The notes under the pieces were generated by a model that saw only the letters and a program-made list of their open reading frames with translations, was not told where the DNA came from and did not search any database. Positions 44,072 to 53,080 of a stretch of DNA of 54,430 nt are shown here, piece by piece (the stretch's first letter is position 1; the number at the start of each line of letters is the position of its first letter). This stretch comes from Lentisphaeria bacterium (lineage in GTDB: Bacteria; Verrucomicrobiota; Lentisphaeria; Victivallales; Victivallaceae). The stretch lies in contig JAFSTC010000106.1 of the NCBI GenBank assembly GCA_017450705.1, forward strand, positions 1 to 54,430, written 5' to 3'. The position numbers were made by a program, and so were the translations under genes.

Positions 44072-46540
44072 ATGAAAAAAGAACCTCAGACAGAAGCAAT
44101 CCTGAATAGTCTTACCCTCGAAGAAAAAGCCTCGCTTACGGGCGGGGCGAGCGGGACGGATCTGGGCGGTCTGCCGGAGCGGGGGATCCCGCCGTTCCGC
44201 ATGATCGACGGCCCGCAGGGCGTCCGGCTGGAAGCCGGCCCCAGCACGACCGCGCTGCCCTGCGGCATGGCGCTGGCGTGTTCCTTCGATCCGGAGAATG
44301 CGCGGGAGTACGGCGCGCTGCTGGGGCGGGAGTGCGCGGCCAACGGGATCCAGGCGCTCCTCGGGCCGGGCATCAATCTGATGAGGACCCCGCTCAACGG
44401 CAGGACTTTCGAGTATTACGGCGAGGATCCCGTCCTCGCGGGGGAGACGGCGGCGGGGTTCATACGCGGCTGTCAGTCGGAGCGGGTCGCCGCTTGTCCG
44501 AAACATCTGGCGCTGAACAATCAGGAGATCTGCCGGACGACGGGAAACAGCGTCGTCGACGAACGCACGCTTCAGGAACTTTACCTGCGGGCCTTCGAGA
44601 TCGCGGTCCGGACGGCGGAACCGTGGATGATGATGAGCAGTTACAACAAAATCAACGGCGTTCAGGCGTCGGCCTGCGGTCACGTCCAGAACGAGATCGC
44701 GAAAGACCAATGGGGCTTCGACGGCGTGCTGGTGAGCGACTGGGGCGGCACCCACGACACCTTGGGGGCGGCCCTCGGGGGCGAGGATCTGGAAATGCCC
44801 GGCTCGAAATTTCTCGGACCGGCACTGGGAGAGGCCGTGAAGGCGGGGAAAGTGCCCGAGTCCGTGCTGGACGACAAGGCGGCGAGAATCCTGCGGCTCT
44901 TCCGGCGGACCGGAAATCTCTCCGGGGGGCGGCTCCCCGCGGGCGAGTCCGACACGAAACGGCATCACGAACTTGCCCGCACCTTCGCCGAACGGGGGAT
45001 GGTGCTGCTGAAAAACCGCGATGATCTGCTCCCGCTGGACAAAAGCAAGCTGAAAAAGATCGCCGTGATCGGCCCCTCCGCCGACCGTTTCCACTGCATC
45101 GGGACCTGTGAAAGCTGCGGCGGTTCGGGCGCGGTCCACCCGGCCTACGAGGTCACGCTCCTCGCGGCCCTGAAAGAATATCTGGGCAGTCAGTGCGAGA
45201 TCGTCTATGAAAAGGGGACGTCCTTCACCGCCGACACCGTGATCCCGGCGTCGCTCCTGACGACGCCCGAGGGCGCGCCGGGGCTCAGACTGGACTATTT
45301 CGACGAGACGGGAAAAAATTTCCGGACCGAAACCGTCGCAGCGGCCGATCTCCGCTGGGGCAACTTCCTCGCGGCCGGGATCGAGCCCTCCGATCTGGAC
45401 GATATGCAGTTCTCGGGAAAGATCTCCGGGGCCATCATCCCCGCCGCCTCGGGAAAAGTCTCCGTCTCCCTCGCCGGGTCCGCCTGTCAGATCACCCTGA
45501 AGCTGGACGGCCGGATCGTCGCGGAATGCCTCGACCGGACGCCGTACTCCCCCGCGGCGGAGCTTGACGTGACTGCCGGGAAACCGATCGCTCTCGAGAT
45601 CGATTTCACCCGGACGCCCGGGCGGTCGGAACTGCGCCTGCTCTGGGAGGAGTCCGACCGCGACGCCTTCGACCGGGCGGTCGAAGCCGCGGCGGAGGCG
45701 GATCTTGTCATCTGCTCCGGCGGGACCCATCACGGATACGACAGGGAAGCCATCGGCTGGGGCGACGTCCCGTCCGCGGACATCCCGAATTTGGAGTTGC
45801 CAAATGGACAGTCCGAACTGATTTCTGCCGTTTCTGCCGTAAATCCCAATACGATCGTGGTCTTGATCAACGGTTCCGTCGTTAACGTGGAGCCCTGGAT
45901 CGATGCCGTTGGTGCACTTCTCGAAACCTGGTATCCCGGAATGGAGGGCGGCAGAGCCGCGGTACGCATTCTTTTCGGCGAGGCCGAGCCCGAGGGCCGG
46001 CTCTGCTGCACCTGGGCGAAGAAGCTGGAAGATTATGCTTGCCACGGCAATGGAAGTTATCCCGGCGTACGCACGGGGGACGATCCCCACACCGTCTACG
46101 AGGAGGGGCTTTTCATCGGCTACCGCCACTTCGAGAAAAACGGGATCGAACCCCGTTTCCCCTTCGGCTTCGGGCTCGGGTATTCCTCCGTGAAGCTGAT
46201 ACTGGAAAAGGCCGAAGTCCGGCAGATCGGGAGCTGCCGCAGAGTGGAAGTCACCGTCTCGGCGGAAAACACGGGAAAGCGCCGGACCGCCGCCGTCGCC
46301 CAGCTCTACGCCGGAGCCGTCGCGCCCCGGCCGGAAGATCCCGTCAAGGAGTTGAAACGCTTCCACAAGTTCCATCTCGACCCCGGGGAAAGGCAGAGCG
46401 TCCGCCTGACTTTGGACGACCGGGACTTCGCCGTGTTCGACGCCTCAGCGGCGCGTTTCGTCACCCGTCCGGGCGCTTACCGGCTGTACCTCGGCGTCAG
46501 TTCGGCCGAGATCGCGGGAAGTGCGGACATCTCCCTCTGA
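44072..46540 (+). CDS. Glycoside hydrolase family 3 with PA14 insert
   Basis: The 822-residue protein has the GH3 N-terminal TIM barrel (about 1-290) with GPGINLMRTPLNGRTFEYYG, CPKHLALNNQE, MMMSSYNKINGVQA and Asp223 in GVLVSDWGGTHDT, the nucleophile. The alpha/beta sandwich that follows is interrupted by a PA14 domain (about 402-526, starting GLRLDYFDETG), then resumes with VICSGGTHHGYDREA and ETWYPGMEGGRAAVRILFG. An Fn3-like domain ends the protein. No signal peptide is present. The layout fits beta-glucosidases and beta-xylosidases of the KlBglI type. AAGGAG precedes ATG 44072; the upstream open extension crosses the terminator hairpin. Confidence 0.92.
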   Translation: MKKEPQTEAILNSLTLEEKASLTGGASGTDLGGLPERGIPPFRMIDGPQGVRLEAGPSTTALPCGMALACSFDPENAREYGALLGRECAANGIQALLGPGINLMRTPLNGRTFEYYGEDPVLAGETAAGFIRGCQSERVAACPKHLALNNQEICRTTGNSVVDERTLQELYLRAFEIAVRTAEPWMMMSSYNKINGVQASACGHVQNEIAKDQWGFDGVLVSDWGGTHDTLGAALGGEDLEMPGSKFLGPALGEAVKAGKVPESVLDDKAARILRLFRRTGNLSGGRLPAGESDTKRHHELARTFAERGMVLLKNRDDLLPLDKSKLKKIAVIGPSADRFHCIGTCESCGGSGAVHPAYEVTLLAALKEYLGSQCEIVYEKGTSFTADTVIPASLLTTPEGAPGLRLDYFDETGKNFRTETVAAADLRWGNFLAAGIEPSDLDDMQFSGKISGAIIPAASGKVSVSLAGSACQITLKLDGRIVAECLDRTPYSPAAELDVTAGKPIALEIDFTRTPGRSELRLLWEESDRDAFDRAVEAAAEADLVICSGGTHHGYDREAIGWGDVPSADIPNLELPNGQSELISAVSAVNPNTIVVLINGSVVNVEPWIDAVGALLETWYPGMEGGRAAVRILFGEAEPEGRLCCTWAKKLEDYACHGNGSYPGVRTGDDPHTVYEEGLFIGYRHFEKNGIEPRFPFGFGLGYSSVKLILEKAEVRQIGSCRRVEVTVSAENTGKRRTAAVAQLYAGAVAPRPEDPVKELKRFHKFHLDPGERQSVRLTLDDRDFAVFDASAARFVTRPGAYRLYLGVSSAEIAGSADISL

Positions 46541-46919
46541 AGGGGCCGGATGTCCCGGCTTCCCCCGGGAGCGACGGCGGGGCCGGGGATCGGGACGAGC
46601 ATGGTTGCTCTCATCGCTCCCCCTTCCGCGTTTGCCCGGCCGATGACTGCCGCCGGCGGTCCCGCCGGGACCTTTCCCCCCGGATTTTTCATCAGACTTG
46701 AAAATGGCAGAAGAGTTTTTCCCCGCCACCTTTGAAAAGTAAAAATTCAGCCGATTTTGAGGGCAGGGGGGACGCTGTTTCTACTGATAGACCGCCGGTG
46801 GCGGTTTTCGACTCGACCGTGTTTCAAACCGCACCCCGACAGGGTAAAATTGCTGACCTCAAAACGCCGCCGAATCCGCCCCCGAGTTTGAAGCTTGCGT
46901 AGACCGATTTGCACCTTGA

Positions 46920-46964
46920 CCTGGCAATACCCCCGACAGAAGGGACGTGTTGCCAGGTTTTTTT
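46920..46964 (+). terminator. Orphan intrinsic terminator, possible end of a small RNA
   Basis: CCTGGCAA at 46920-46927 pairs with TTGCCAGG at 46950-46957, followed by T7. The 22-nt apical part contains further CCC/GGG pairing. It is 380 bp past the GH3 stop, far for a GH3 terminator. Confidence 0.55.
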
Positions 46965-47083
46965 CAGCAAAAGGGTGAACGTTGGAGGATTTCCCGATTT
47001 TAGAGAAAATCGCGTTTTTCTCAGCTCTCTAACTGCATTCTGAAAAACGGGTTTGAGCTCGATTTTCGGGGCTGAATGGCAAT

Positions 47084-47109
47084 AAAAAAGGCAACTCGTC
47101 TGAGTTGCC
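47084..47109 (-). terminator. Terminator of tRNA-Ala
   Basis: On the minus strand GGCAACTC-AGAC-GAGTTGCC forms a perfect 8-bp stem followed by TTTTTTA, starting 10 nt after the tRNA 3' end. Confidence 0.85.
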
Positions 47110-47119
47110 GGAAATGCGA

Positions 47120-47196
47120 TGGTGGAGCAGAAGAGACTCGAACTCTCGACCCCCACACTGCCAGTGTGGTGCTCTAGCCAACTGAGCTACTGCCCC
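47120..47196 (-). tRNA. tRNA-Ala (anticodon GGC)
   Basis: The minus strand folds into a full cloverleaf: acceptor GGGGCAG/CTGCTCC with one G-U pair, D arm with GTTGGC loop, anticodon stem CCACA/TGTGG with loop CTGGCAG (anticodon GGC, alanine), T arm GAGAG-TTCGAGT-CTCTT, discriminator A and an encoded CCA end. It is a single gene with its own promoter and terminator. Confidence 0.95.
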
Positions 47197-47209
47197 ATGC
47201 TGTTCCATT

Positions 47210-47238
47210 AAAATAACACCACTTGCCGGATTTTTCAA
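47210..47238 (-). promoter_or_regulatory. Promoter of tRNA-Ala
   Basis: Reading leftward: TTGAAA (47238-47233), 17-bp spacer, TATTTT (47215-47210), 13 bp before the mature 5' end. Confidence 0.7.
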
Positions 47239-47558
47239 GCGGGGGAATCAGTTTTTTTTCCTCTTTTGCGGATTTTTTTCGGATCTTGAGGCGGGATCGG
47301 AGAAAACGGCCGAAAATTCCGCAGAGGATCTCGATGGTCAGGAAGAGTCGGGGGATGGATGGAAAAGGCGGCAATGTCAGGCCGGACCGAAATGGAACAA
47401 GGGATTTTCCGCTTCGATTCACTCAGGGATCCGTTTCGGGTGTCCCGACCGGAATCCATGTCTCGCGGCGGCCTGAAAATGCCGGGAGGGCATTTGCTTC
47501 TTCCGATGGCGGTCCCCTCTCAAGGTGAGTTTTTTCACCGGCTGCAGCGGATCCCGTG
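47239..47558. other. Gene-free stretch between two promoters
   Basis: This 320-bp stretch lies between the leftward tRNA promoter and the rightward BASS transporter promoter. Open frames of 70-100 codons exist but lack a start signal or recognisable product. I see nothing functional in it. Confidence 0.4.
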
Positions 47559-47587
47559 TTGAAAAAATCCTCCTCTCCGTGTACATT
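47559..47587 (+). promoter_or_regulatory. Promoter of the BASS transporter gene
   Basis: TTGAAA at 47559-47564, 17-bp spacer, TACATT at 47582-47587, about 50 bp before the start codon. Confidence 0.65.
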
Positions 47588-47640
47588 AAGCCGGGTTTTT
47601 ACGTAAAATGGACCGGTACGGCAAAGGAGGAGTCCGTATA

Positions 47641-48561
47641 ATGACCAGCCTGACTGTCAGGATTTTTCCGTTGTGCGCAGTATTGATCTCGGTTTTCTGC
47701 TGTATCTGGCCGCAGCCGCTCGCCGCCTTGGGATTTTTGATCGTTCCGATGCTGGGAGTCATCATGCTGGGCATGGGAACGACGCTTTCTCCGGCGGATT
47801 TTCTCGCCGCGGCGAAGCGTCCCGGGGCGGTTCTGACCGGCATGCTGCTGCAGTTTCTGCTGATGCCGCTGCTGGCCTGGCTGACCGCGCATCTGCTCCA
47901 TCTCCCGAAGGAGCAGTTCATCGGAGTCATCATGGTCGGGACTGTGGCCGGCGGAACGGCATCGAATGTCATCGCGTATCTGGCGGGCGGCGACGTCGCG
48001 CTCTCGATCACCATGACGGCCTGTTCCACCGTCGGGGGGATCGTTCTGACGCCGCTGATCACATCGGTCTATTTGGGGGAGACGGTGCATGTCCCCGCCT
48101 GGGCCATGTTCAAAAGCATCCTGCTGGTGGTGGCGCTGCCGGTCGGCCTGGGGCTGCTCATCAACCGCTTTTTCCGGAAACATTCGAACCTGCTGGAGAA
48201 GATCTGCCCGATCGTTTCCTCCGCGGGGATCGTGCTGGTCATCGGGATCGTCGTGGCCCTGAACGCGGGGAATCTGCGCAGCTGCGGACCGCTGGTCTTT
48301 CTGGCCGTGGTGATCCATAACGTCTCGGGCCTGGCCGCGGGATACTTTTTCGCCCGGCTGTTCCGTTTCGACCGGAAAACCGCCGTCACGATCGCCATCG
48401 AGGTCGGCATGCAGAATTCCGGACTGGCTTCCGCTCTTTCCAAACAGTTTTTCGGGATCTCATCCGCCCTGCCGGGAGCGATTTTCAGCATCTGGCACAA
48501 TCTTTCCGGCGCGCTGTTTGCCGCCGCGGCCCGCCGCCGACTCAAATCCGAACGGCCCTGA
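47641..48561 (+). CDS. Bile acid:sodium symporter (BASS) family transporter
   Basis: The 306-residue protein has nine to ten hydrophobic helices and the family motifs: LGVIMLGMGTTLSPADFLAA (loop after helix 2), GTVAGGTASNVIAYLAGGDV (the crossing-helix Asn region and Gly-rich stretch), and EVGMQNSGLASALSKQFF in the second crossover. Members import organic anions with Na+; bile acids, pantoate and keto acids are all known substrates, so the cargo cannot be named. A perfect AAAGGAGG lies 10 nt before ATG 47641. It is alone on this strand, convergent with the sensor kinase gene. Confidence 0.88.
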   Translation: MTSLTVRIFPLCAVLISVFCCIWPQPLAALGFLIVPMLGVIMLGMGTTLSPADFLAAAKRPGAVLTGMLLQFLLMPLLAWLTAHLLHLPKEQFIGVIMVGTVAGGTASNVIAYLAGGDVALSITMTACSTVGGIVLTPLITSVYLGETVHVPAWAMFKSILLVVALPVGLGLLINRFFRKHSNLLEKICPIVSSAGIVLVIGIVVALNAGNLRSCGPLVFLAVVIHNVSGLAAGYFFARLFRFDRKTAVTIAIEVGMQNSGLASALSKQFFGISSALPGAIFSIWHNLSGALFAAAARRRLKSERP

Positions 48562-48592
48562 TGCCGGAAACAGCCCTTCGCCGGCAGTGACG

Positions 48593-51500
48593 TCAGCCGA
48601 GGTTGACCGGTCTCCCGCTGTCGCCCTTTCGCAGGTCCCGGTCCTCGAGGATGCGTTTGACCATGTGGGCGAGTTTCGCCTTGGTGAGGGGCTTCTGGAT
48701 GATGGCGTCGAAATGCGACATGTCGAAATTGCCGTTCGTCTCGACGTCGGCGGTCTGCGCGACGATCGGGATATGGGCAAACCGGGGATCCTTCTTCACT
48801 TCGGCGGAGAATTCGGCGCCGTTCATCTCCGGCATCCACATATCGGAGAGGATCAGATCGACAGGCTGCCTGCCGAGGAGTTCCAAGGCCTCCCGGCCCG
48901 ACCCGGCCGTGAAGATCTCACCGAATCCGATCCTGGAGAAGAGCGCCTTCGCGACACGGAGATTCAACGGCACATCGTCGACGACGAGGATGCGGATCGT
49001 TTTCGTATCGCAGGGAAGAGCCGCTGCTCCGGAGCCGGACGGGGACTGCTCCTGTGTCGCCGGGACGGTCCTGGCCCGGAAGCGCACGGAGCGGAGTGTC
49101 ACGGCGAAGGTGCTTCCCTCTCCGATCCTGCTGGTGCAGGTCAGCTCGCCGTTCATGCAAACGGCAAGGCGTTTGGAGATGGAGAGCCCGAGGCCCGTAC
49201 CGTTGTTCGCGGCATTGGTCCCGCGCAAGCTGGAAAGCTGGACGAAGGGTTCCATGAGCTTCTTCTGGTCCTCCTCGGAAATGCCGATGCCGGTATCGGA
49301 GACGGCGCAGCGGAGCGTTCCGGTGTCCGCCGAACCGGGATCGGGCGTAAAGGAGACATGGAGCGTGATGGTCCCGTTCTTCGTGAACTTGACGGCGTTG
49401 CCGAACAGATTGATCAGGATCTGACGGAGCCTGATGTTGTCGATGTCGAGTTCCGGGAGATCTTCCGGAACGTCGGAGACGAGCGTGTTCCCGTTTTCCC
49501 TGGCGCGGAAGGAGAAGATGAGCATGACCTCGCGGCAGAGGACGTTGAAATCGGTGAACGCGGTGATGATCTTCATCTGGTTCGCTTCGAGCTTGGAAAG
49601 ATCGAGGACGTCGTTGATGAGCATGAGCAGGGCGTTCGCCGAGGTGGAAATAGCGCTGAGGTATTCCTCCTCCTGTTCTTTGGGAACGCCGCCCTCGCGG
49701 AGGAGTTCGGAAAAGCCGATCACGGAGTTCAGCGGCGTGCGGATCTCGTGGCTGACGCTGGCGATGAAGAAACTCTTTGCCTTGTCGGCGGCCTGCGCCT
49801 GGGCCAGCGCATCCATGATGAGATCCTGCGCGTGCTTTCTGGCAAGGATGACTTCGATGAGGCGGGTCGTGGCGCGCAGCAGCGAAATGTCGTCGTCGGA
49901 GAAGGTATGGTCGATGCCCTCGAAGTTGAATGCGAGGGTTCCTTTCACTTCGCCGTCGTTGACGATGTTCGAAAGGAAGATCGCCCGGAGATCGAGCGCG
50001 AGGGCCGCCTGGTGCCAGTCCTCGATGTTGCTCTTTTTCCAGTCGATGGAGCCGATGTCGCTGCAGATGAACGTCCGCTTGTCTTCCGTATTCTCCAGGA
50101 TGCCGCGGACGCGGGAGAGCGTGCGGCCCAGCATCCGGAAGGAGGCGTGGGCGTGGGTGGGCTCGACATATTCGCGGACGCAGTGCGCCTTGGTCCCTCC
50201 CTCCTCGTGCCGGATCAGACAGCTGCGGCTGGCGCCGAGGATCTTGCAGACGGTTTCCAGCGTGCGCTGGATGGACAGATCGAAATCTTTCTCGCCGATG
50301 ATATCCGCCAGCAGCTGGTTGATGACGCTCCGGTTCTGCAGAAGCCGGTGCATGTCCGTGACGTCGCTGCCCGCCGCCAGGAGCAGACGGTGTCCGCGGG
50401 CATCCCTGAACACCCGCATGAGGGTCTTGATATAACGGGAGTTGCCTCTGCTGTCCGGGATCTCGCCTTCGATCTCTGTGAGGCCCTCCGTTCCGGTCGT
50501 GGGGATGTTGATCTGATTGGCGAAACCCAAAGTCGCGGCGTCGCGGAGGATATCGCGGTCCGTCTTGCCGACGATCCCGTCGGGCGGGAGGTCGAAGAAT
50601 CTGGCAAAAGCCCTGTTGCACTGAAGATACCGGAAGCCGTCGTCGATATCCTTCACCGTGAACATGATGGGGATCGAGTTGATGGCGGTGTCCCACAGGG
50701 CCTGGGAGGCTTTCAGTTTCAATATGCTGGCCGCGAATTCGGTCACGTCCTGCACGATGCCGGTCACCGCGTTGGGGACATGCGGATCGAGCGTGAGTTT
50801 CATGCGGTAGTAGCGAAGATTGTCGGCCGAAACACCGACCCGGAACGAAAACTGAACGGTCCCGTTCCTTTCGCTCTTTTTTTCGAGCAGGGCCCGCATG
50901 TTCTGCTTGAAGGACGGGATGTCTTCCGGGTAGACCCATTGTTCCTCGAGGAGCGCCCGGCCGTTCTCGTCCACGGGCCACAGCTCGCAGAGAAGGTTGG
51001 AGCCGGTGCGTATGCGCGTGTCGAAATTGTAGTGGAACGAGGCGAGACGGGCCAGTTCCGACGCGTCTTCGAGGTCGGTCAGGACCGCCGTTTTTTCGTT
51101 GTAGGCGGCCTCGAGTTCCTCCTTCTTCTTTTCCAGTTCCTGCCGCAGTTCTGACTCCTGCTGCCGCTGTTTTTCGATGGTCTCGGAGCGTTCCCTCAGC
51201 TCCCTGTTGAACGCTTCCAGTTTCCGGAGACTGATCCGGTGCCAGATGAGGGAGATGCCGCCCCCGGCCAGAAGCGCCACGGCGAGGAGTCCCAGCAGGA
51301 CATGGTCCCGGAGATAATCCATCACGGTCAGAGAATTCATCCGTCCGGCAAAGGAATAGGACGTGCCGCTGATGAAATCGTGGTCGAGCATCGTCAACCC
51401 TCTGTCCATCAGCAGCATGAGTCCGATGTTGTTCTCCGCGAACGCCATGCGGAATTTGAAAAAGTTCCCGGCCCGCTCCGCCCGGATGGAACGGTATCGG

Positions 51501-52843
51501 GTCGGTCTCAGCAGAGCTTCCGTGCGGAACGAATTGAGGACGGTCCCGTCGGACGTTCCGTTCAGCAGGCCGTCGAGACAGCCGCGGATATCGTTGTAAA
51601 ACACGATCTTCGAGTTGGGGTAGCTGTCTTTGCAGTAATAGTACTGCATCAGATTGTGTCTGTTGACGCCGATCCGTTTGCCCTTGCCGTCCCCGAAGGT
51701 TTTCAGATACGCGACATCGCTTGTGAGCGTCGCAAGGATCTTGCCGCCGATGATGCGGTAATCCTGTTTGACGGAACCGCTGATGTATGCGGGCAGCATC
51801 AGGTCGACTTTTCCTGATTCGACCGCCCTGTAGCCCTCCACCTGATCGTTGAAGCAGATGAATTCGGCCTTCAGCTGTCTTTCCAATTTCAGTTTCCGGA
51901 TGATCTCCCTGACCGCTTCGATGCCCGCGCCGATGGGTTCGCCGTTTTTGTCCTTCGCGGAAAACGGCAGATAGTTGTCGAAGAAACCGACGCGCAGCAC
52001 CCTGTGCCTTGCGATCCAGTTTTTTTCTTCGGCGGTCAGGTTGCGGCCGAGCGTGGATTCGGAAAAATACTGATCCTGGATGCGGGTGAAATAATTGAGG
52101 TCGTTGGTAAGGATCCTGTCCAGCGCGGTATTGATGTCCTCGATCAGATCCGGCCTTCCCCTGTTTGCCGCCAGATAATAGGCCGACGACCCGATTCTTT
52201 CGACGGCGGAGAGGTTGTGCTTGGCCAGTATGCTGCTCTCCAGATCGAGATCGATCTTGCCCGCATACAGATCCGCCTCCTTGTCCGGGATGTTCTTGTA
52301 TTCGCGGATCTTGAGCTTCACATTGTTTTTTTTGCACCACTCATGCAGAAGATCGGTCATCATCGTCCCGGCCGTGACGCCGACGGTCTTGCCGTTCATG
52401 GTCGCGTGATCGCCAGGCACGATCGATTTGTTTCCACCGGACGCGTACAGAAAATAGTATTCCGTTCCCATCGGTTCGATCGGAAACAGAACCTTTCGGG
52501 CGCGTTCCTCGGTGCGGCTGATCTCGCAGGCAAGGTCGACCTCCCCGGAAATAAGTTTTTTCAGGCAGTCCGCAAAATTGCCGCACGGAACATATTCCGG
52601 CTTCCAGCCGGCGTAGACCCCGACCGTCTGGATATACTCGTAGGCGTAGCCCGAGATCGGCTGGCCGTCTTCGCCCAGGACCATCAGTCTGTCGAATGCG
52701 GCGCAGGCGACCCGGACCACTTTCTTCGGACTCTTTTCCGCGCCCGAAAGCAACCCCGGCAGAAGAAAAAACATCATGCCCAAAAGCATGAGGACCCGGC
52801 GCAGCCGGCTCCCGTTCCGTCGCCAATGAATACCGATCAACAT
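48593..52843 (-). CDS. BvgS/EvgS-type hybrid sensor histidine kinase
   Basis: The 1416-residue protein has a signal/TM start, then two tandem periplasmic solute-binding (SBP_bac_3) domains (about 40-265 and 275-505; VVRVACAAFDRL and VLRVGFFDNYLPFS open them). A TM helix (about 520-540) and a coiled coil (545-600) follow, then two PAS domains (about 610-850) and a GAF domain (about 870-1010). HisKA carries His1032 in ASVSHEIRTPLN, HATPase_c has NLFGNAVKF and GTGLGLSISKRL, and the C-terminal receiver has Asp1334 in LILSDMWMPEMNG with Lys in IIQKPLT. It should sense a small ligand such as an amino acid in the periplasm and phosphorylate its own receiver. There is no HPt domain or response regulator next to it, so the output partner is elsewhere. 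Confidence 0.93.
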   Translation of the reverse strand: MLIGIHWRRNGSRLRRVLMLLGMMFFLLPGLLSGAEKSPKKVVRVACAAFDRLMVLGEDGQPISGYAYEYIQTVGVYAGWKPEYVPCGNFADCLKKLISGEVDLACEISRTEERARKVLFPIEPMGTEYYFLYASGGNKSIVPGDHATMNGKTVGVTAGTMMTDLLHEWCKKNNVKLKIREYKNIPDKEADLYAGKIDLDLESSILAKHNLSAVERIGSSAYYLAANRGRPDLIEDINTALDRILTNDLNYFTRIQDQYFSESTLGRNLTAEEKNWIARHRVLRVGFFDNYLPFSAKDKNGEPIGAGIEAVREIIRKLKLERQLKAEFICFNDQVEGYRAVESGKVDLMLPAYISGSVKQDYRIIGGKILATLTSDVAYLKTFGDGKGKRIGVNRHNLMQYYYCKDSYPNSKIVFYNDIRGCLDGLLNGTSDGTVLNSFRTEALLRPTRYRSIRAERAGNFFKFRMAFAENNIGLMLLMDRGLTMLDHDFISGTSYSFAGRMNSLTVMDYLRDHVLLGLLAVALLAGGGISLIWHRISLRKLEAFNRELRERSETIEKQRQQESELRQELEKKKEELEAAYNEKTAVLTDLEDASELARLASFHYNFDTRIRTGSNLLCELWPVDENGRALLEEQWVYPEDIPSFKQNMRALLEKKSERNGTVQFSFRVGVSADNLRYYRMKLTLDPHVPNAVTGIVQDVTEFAASILKLKASQALWDTAINSIPIMFTVKDIDDGFRYLQCNRAFARFFDLPPDGIVGKTDRDILRDAATLGFANQINIPTTGTEGLTEIEGEIPDSRGNSRYIKTLMRVFRDARGHRLLLAAGSDVTDMHRLLQNRSVINQLLADIIGEKDFDLSIQRTLETVCKILGASRSCLIRHEEGGTKAHCVREYVEPTHAHASFRMLGRTLSRVRGILENTEDKRTFICSDIGSIDWKKSNIEDWHQAALALDLRAIFLSNIVNDGEVKGTLAFNFEGIDHTFSDDDISLLRATTRLIEVILARKHAQDLIMDALAQAQAADKAKSFFIASVSHEIRTPLNSVIGFSELLREGGVPKEQEEEYLSAISTSANALLMLINDVLDLSKLEANQMKIITAFTDFNVLCREVMLIFSFRARENGNTLVSDVPEDLPELDIDNIRLRQILINLFGNAVKFTKNGTITLHVSFTPDPGSADTGTLRCAVSDTGIGISEEDQKKLMEPFVQLSSLRGTNAANNGTGLGLSISKRLAVCMNGELTCTSRIGEGSTFAVTLRSVRFRARTVPATQEQSPSGSGAAALPCDTKTIRILVVDDVPLNLRVAKALFSRIGFGEIFTAGSGREALELLGRQPVDLILSDMWMPEMNGAEFSAEVKKDPRFAHIPIVAQTADVETNGNFDMSHFDAIIQKPLTKAKLAHMVKRILEDRDLRKGDSGRPVNLG

Positions 52844-52926
52844 TTCACATATCTTCCCGATAGAGAAAACTCAAGTTCTCCTCCGGCTCCCCGCGTCTTC
52901 CGCCATGAACCGTTTGGAGTCCGTGT

Positions 52927-52955
52927 AATATACCACATTTTCCGCAGATATGCAA
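52927..52955 (-). promoter_or_regulatory. Promoter of the hybrid sensor kinase gene
   Basis: Reading leftward: TTGCAT (52955-52950), 17-bp spacer, TATATT (52932-52927). It is identical in both boxes to the argH promoter. Confidence 0.7.
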
Positions 52956-53022
52956 TAGAAATTCGCGGGATCCGGCCGCACTGCGGCCCCCGGCGCCTGC
53001 GGTGCGGCCGTGCGGAGAGCGC

Positions 53023-53054
53023 AAAAAGGCGGCCGGAAGTGTCCCCCGGCCGCC
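53023..53054 (-). terminator. Terminator of the flavodoxin-like gene
   Basis: On the minus strand GGCGGCCGG and CCGGCCGCC form a 9-bp stem around a 9-nt loop, followed by T5, 27 bp after the stop codon. Confidence 0.75.
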
Positions 53055-53080
53055 CGACGTTGAAGACGGATCTGATTTCT

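Larger units (their letters stand above)
46541..47119. other. Gene-free stretch between GH3 and tRNA-Ala
   Basis: No open frame is convincing on either strand. The first 180 bp are GC-rich with a short GGTCCC/GGGACC hairpin that could be a weak GH3 terminator. From about 46740 composition changes. A strong terminator hairpin lies at 46920-46964 although no gene is recognised just before it, and the tRNA terminator lies at 47084-47109. Confidence 0.5.

Noticed and set aside
42053-46375. 1440-codon antisense ORF spanning two glycosidase genes and their intergenic region
   Set aside because: Overlaps two well-supported genes on the other strand and has a composition typical of GC-bias shadows.
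46541-46701. Short ORFs of 60-95 codons after GH3
   Set aside because: They overlap each other on both strands, lack ribosome binding sites and mostly extend from shadows of the GH3 gene.
48518-51154. 878-codon plus-strand ORF opposite the sensor kinase
   Set aside because: Acidic repetitive composition, antisense to HisKA/HATPase/REC coding sequence.
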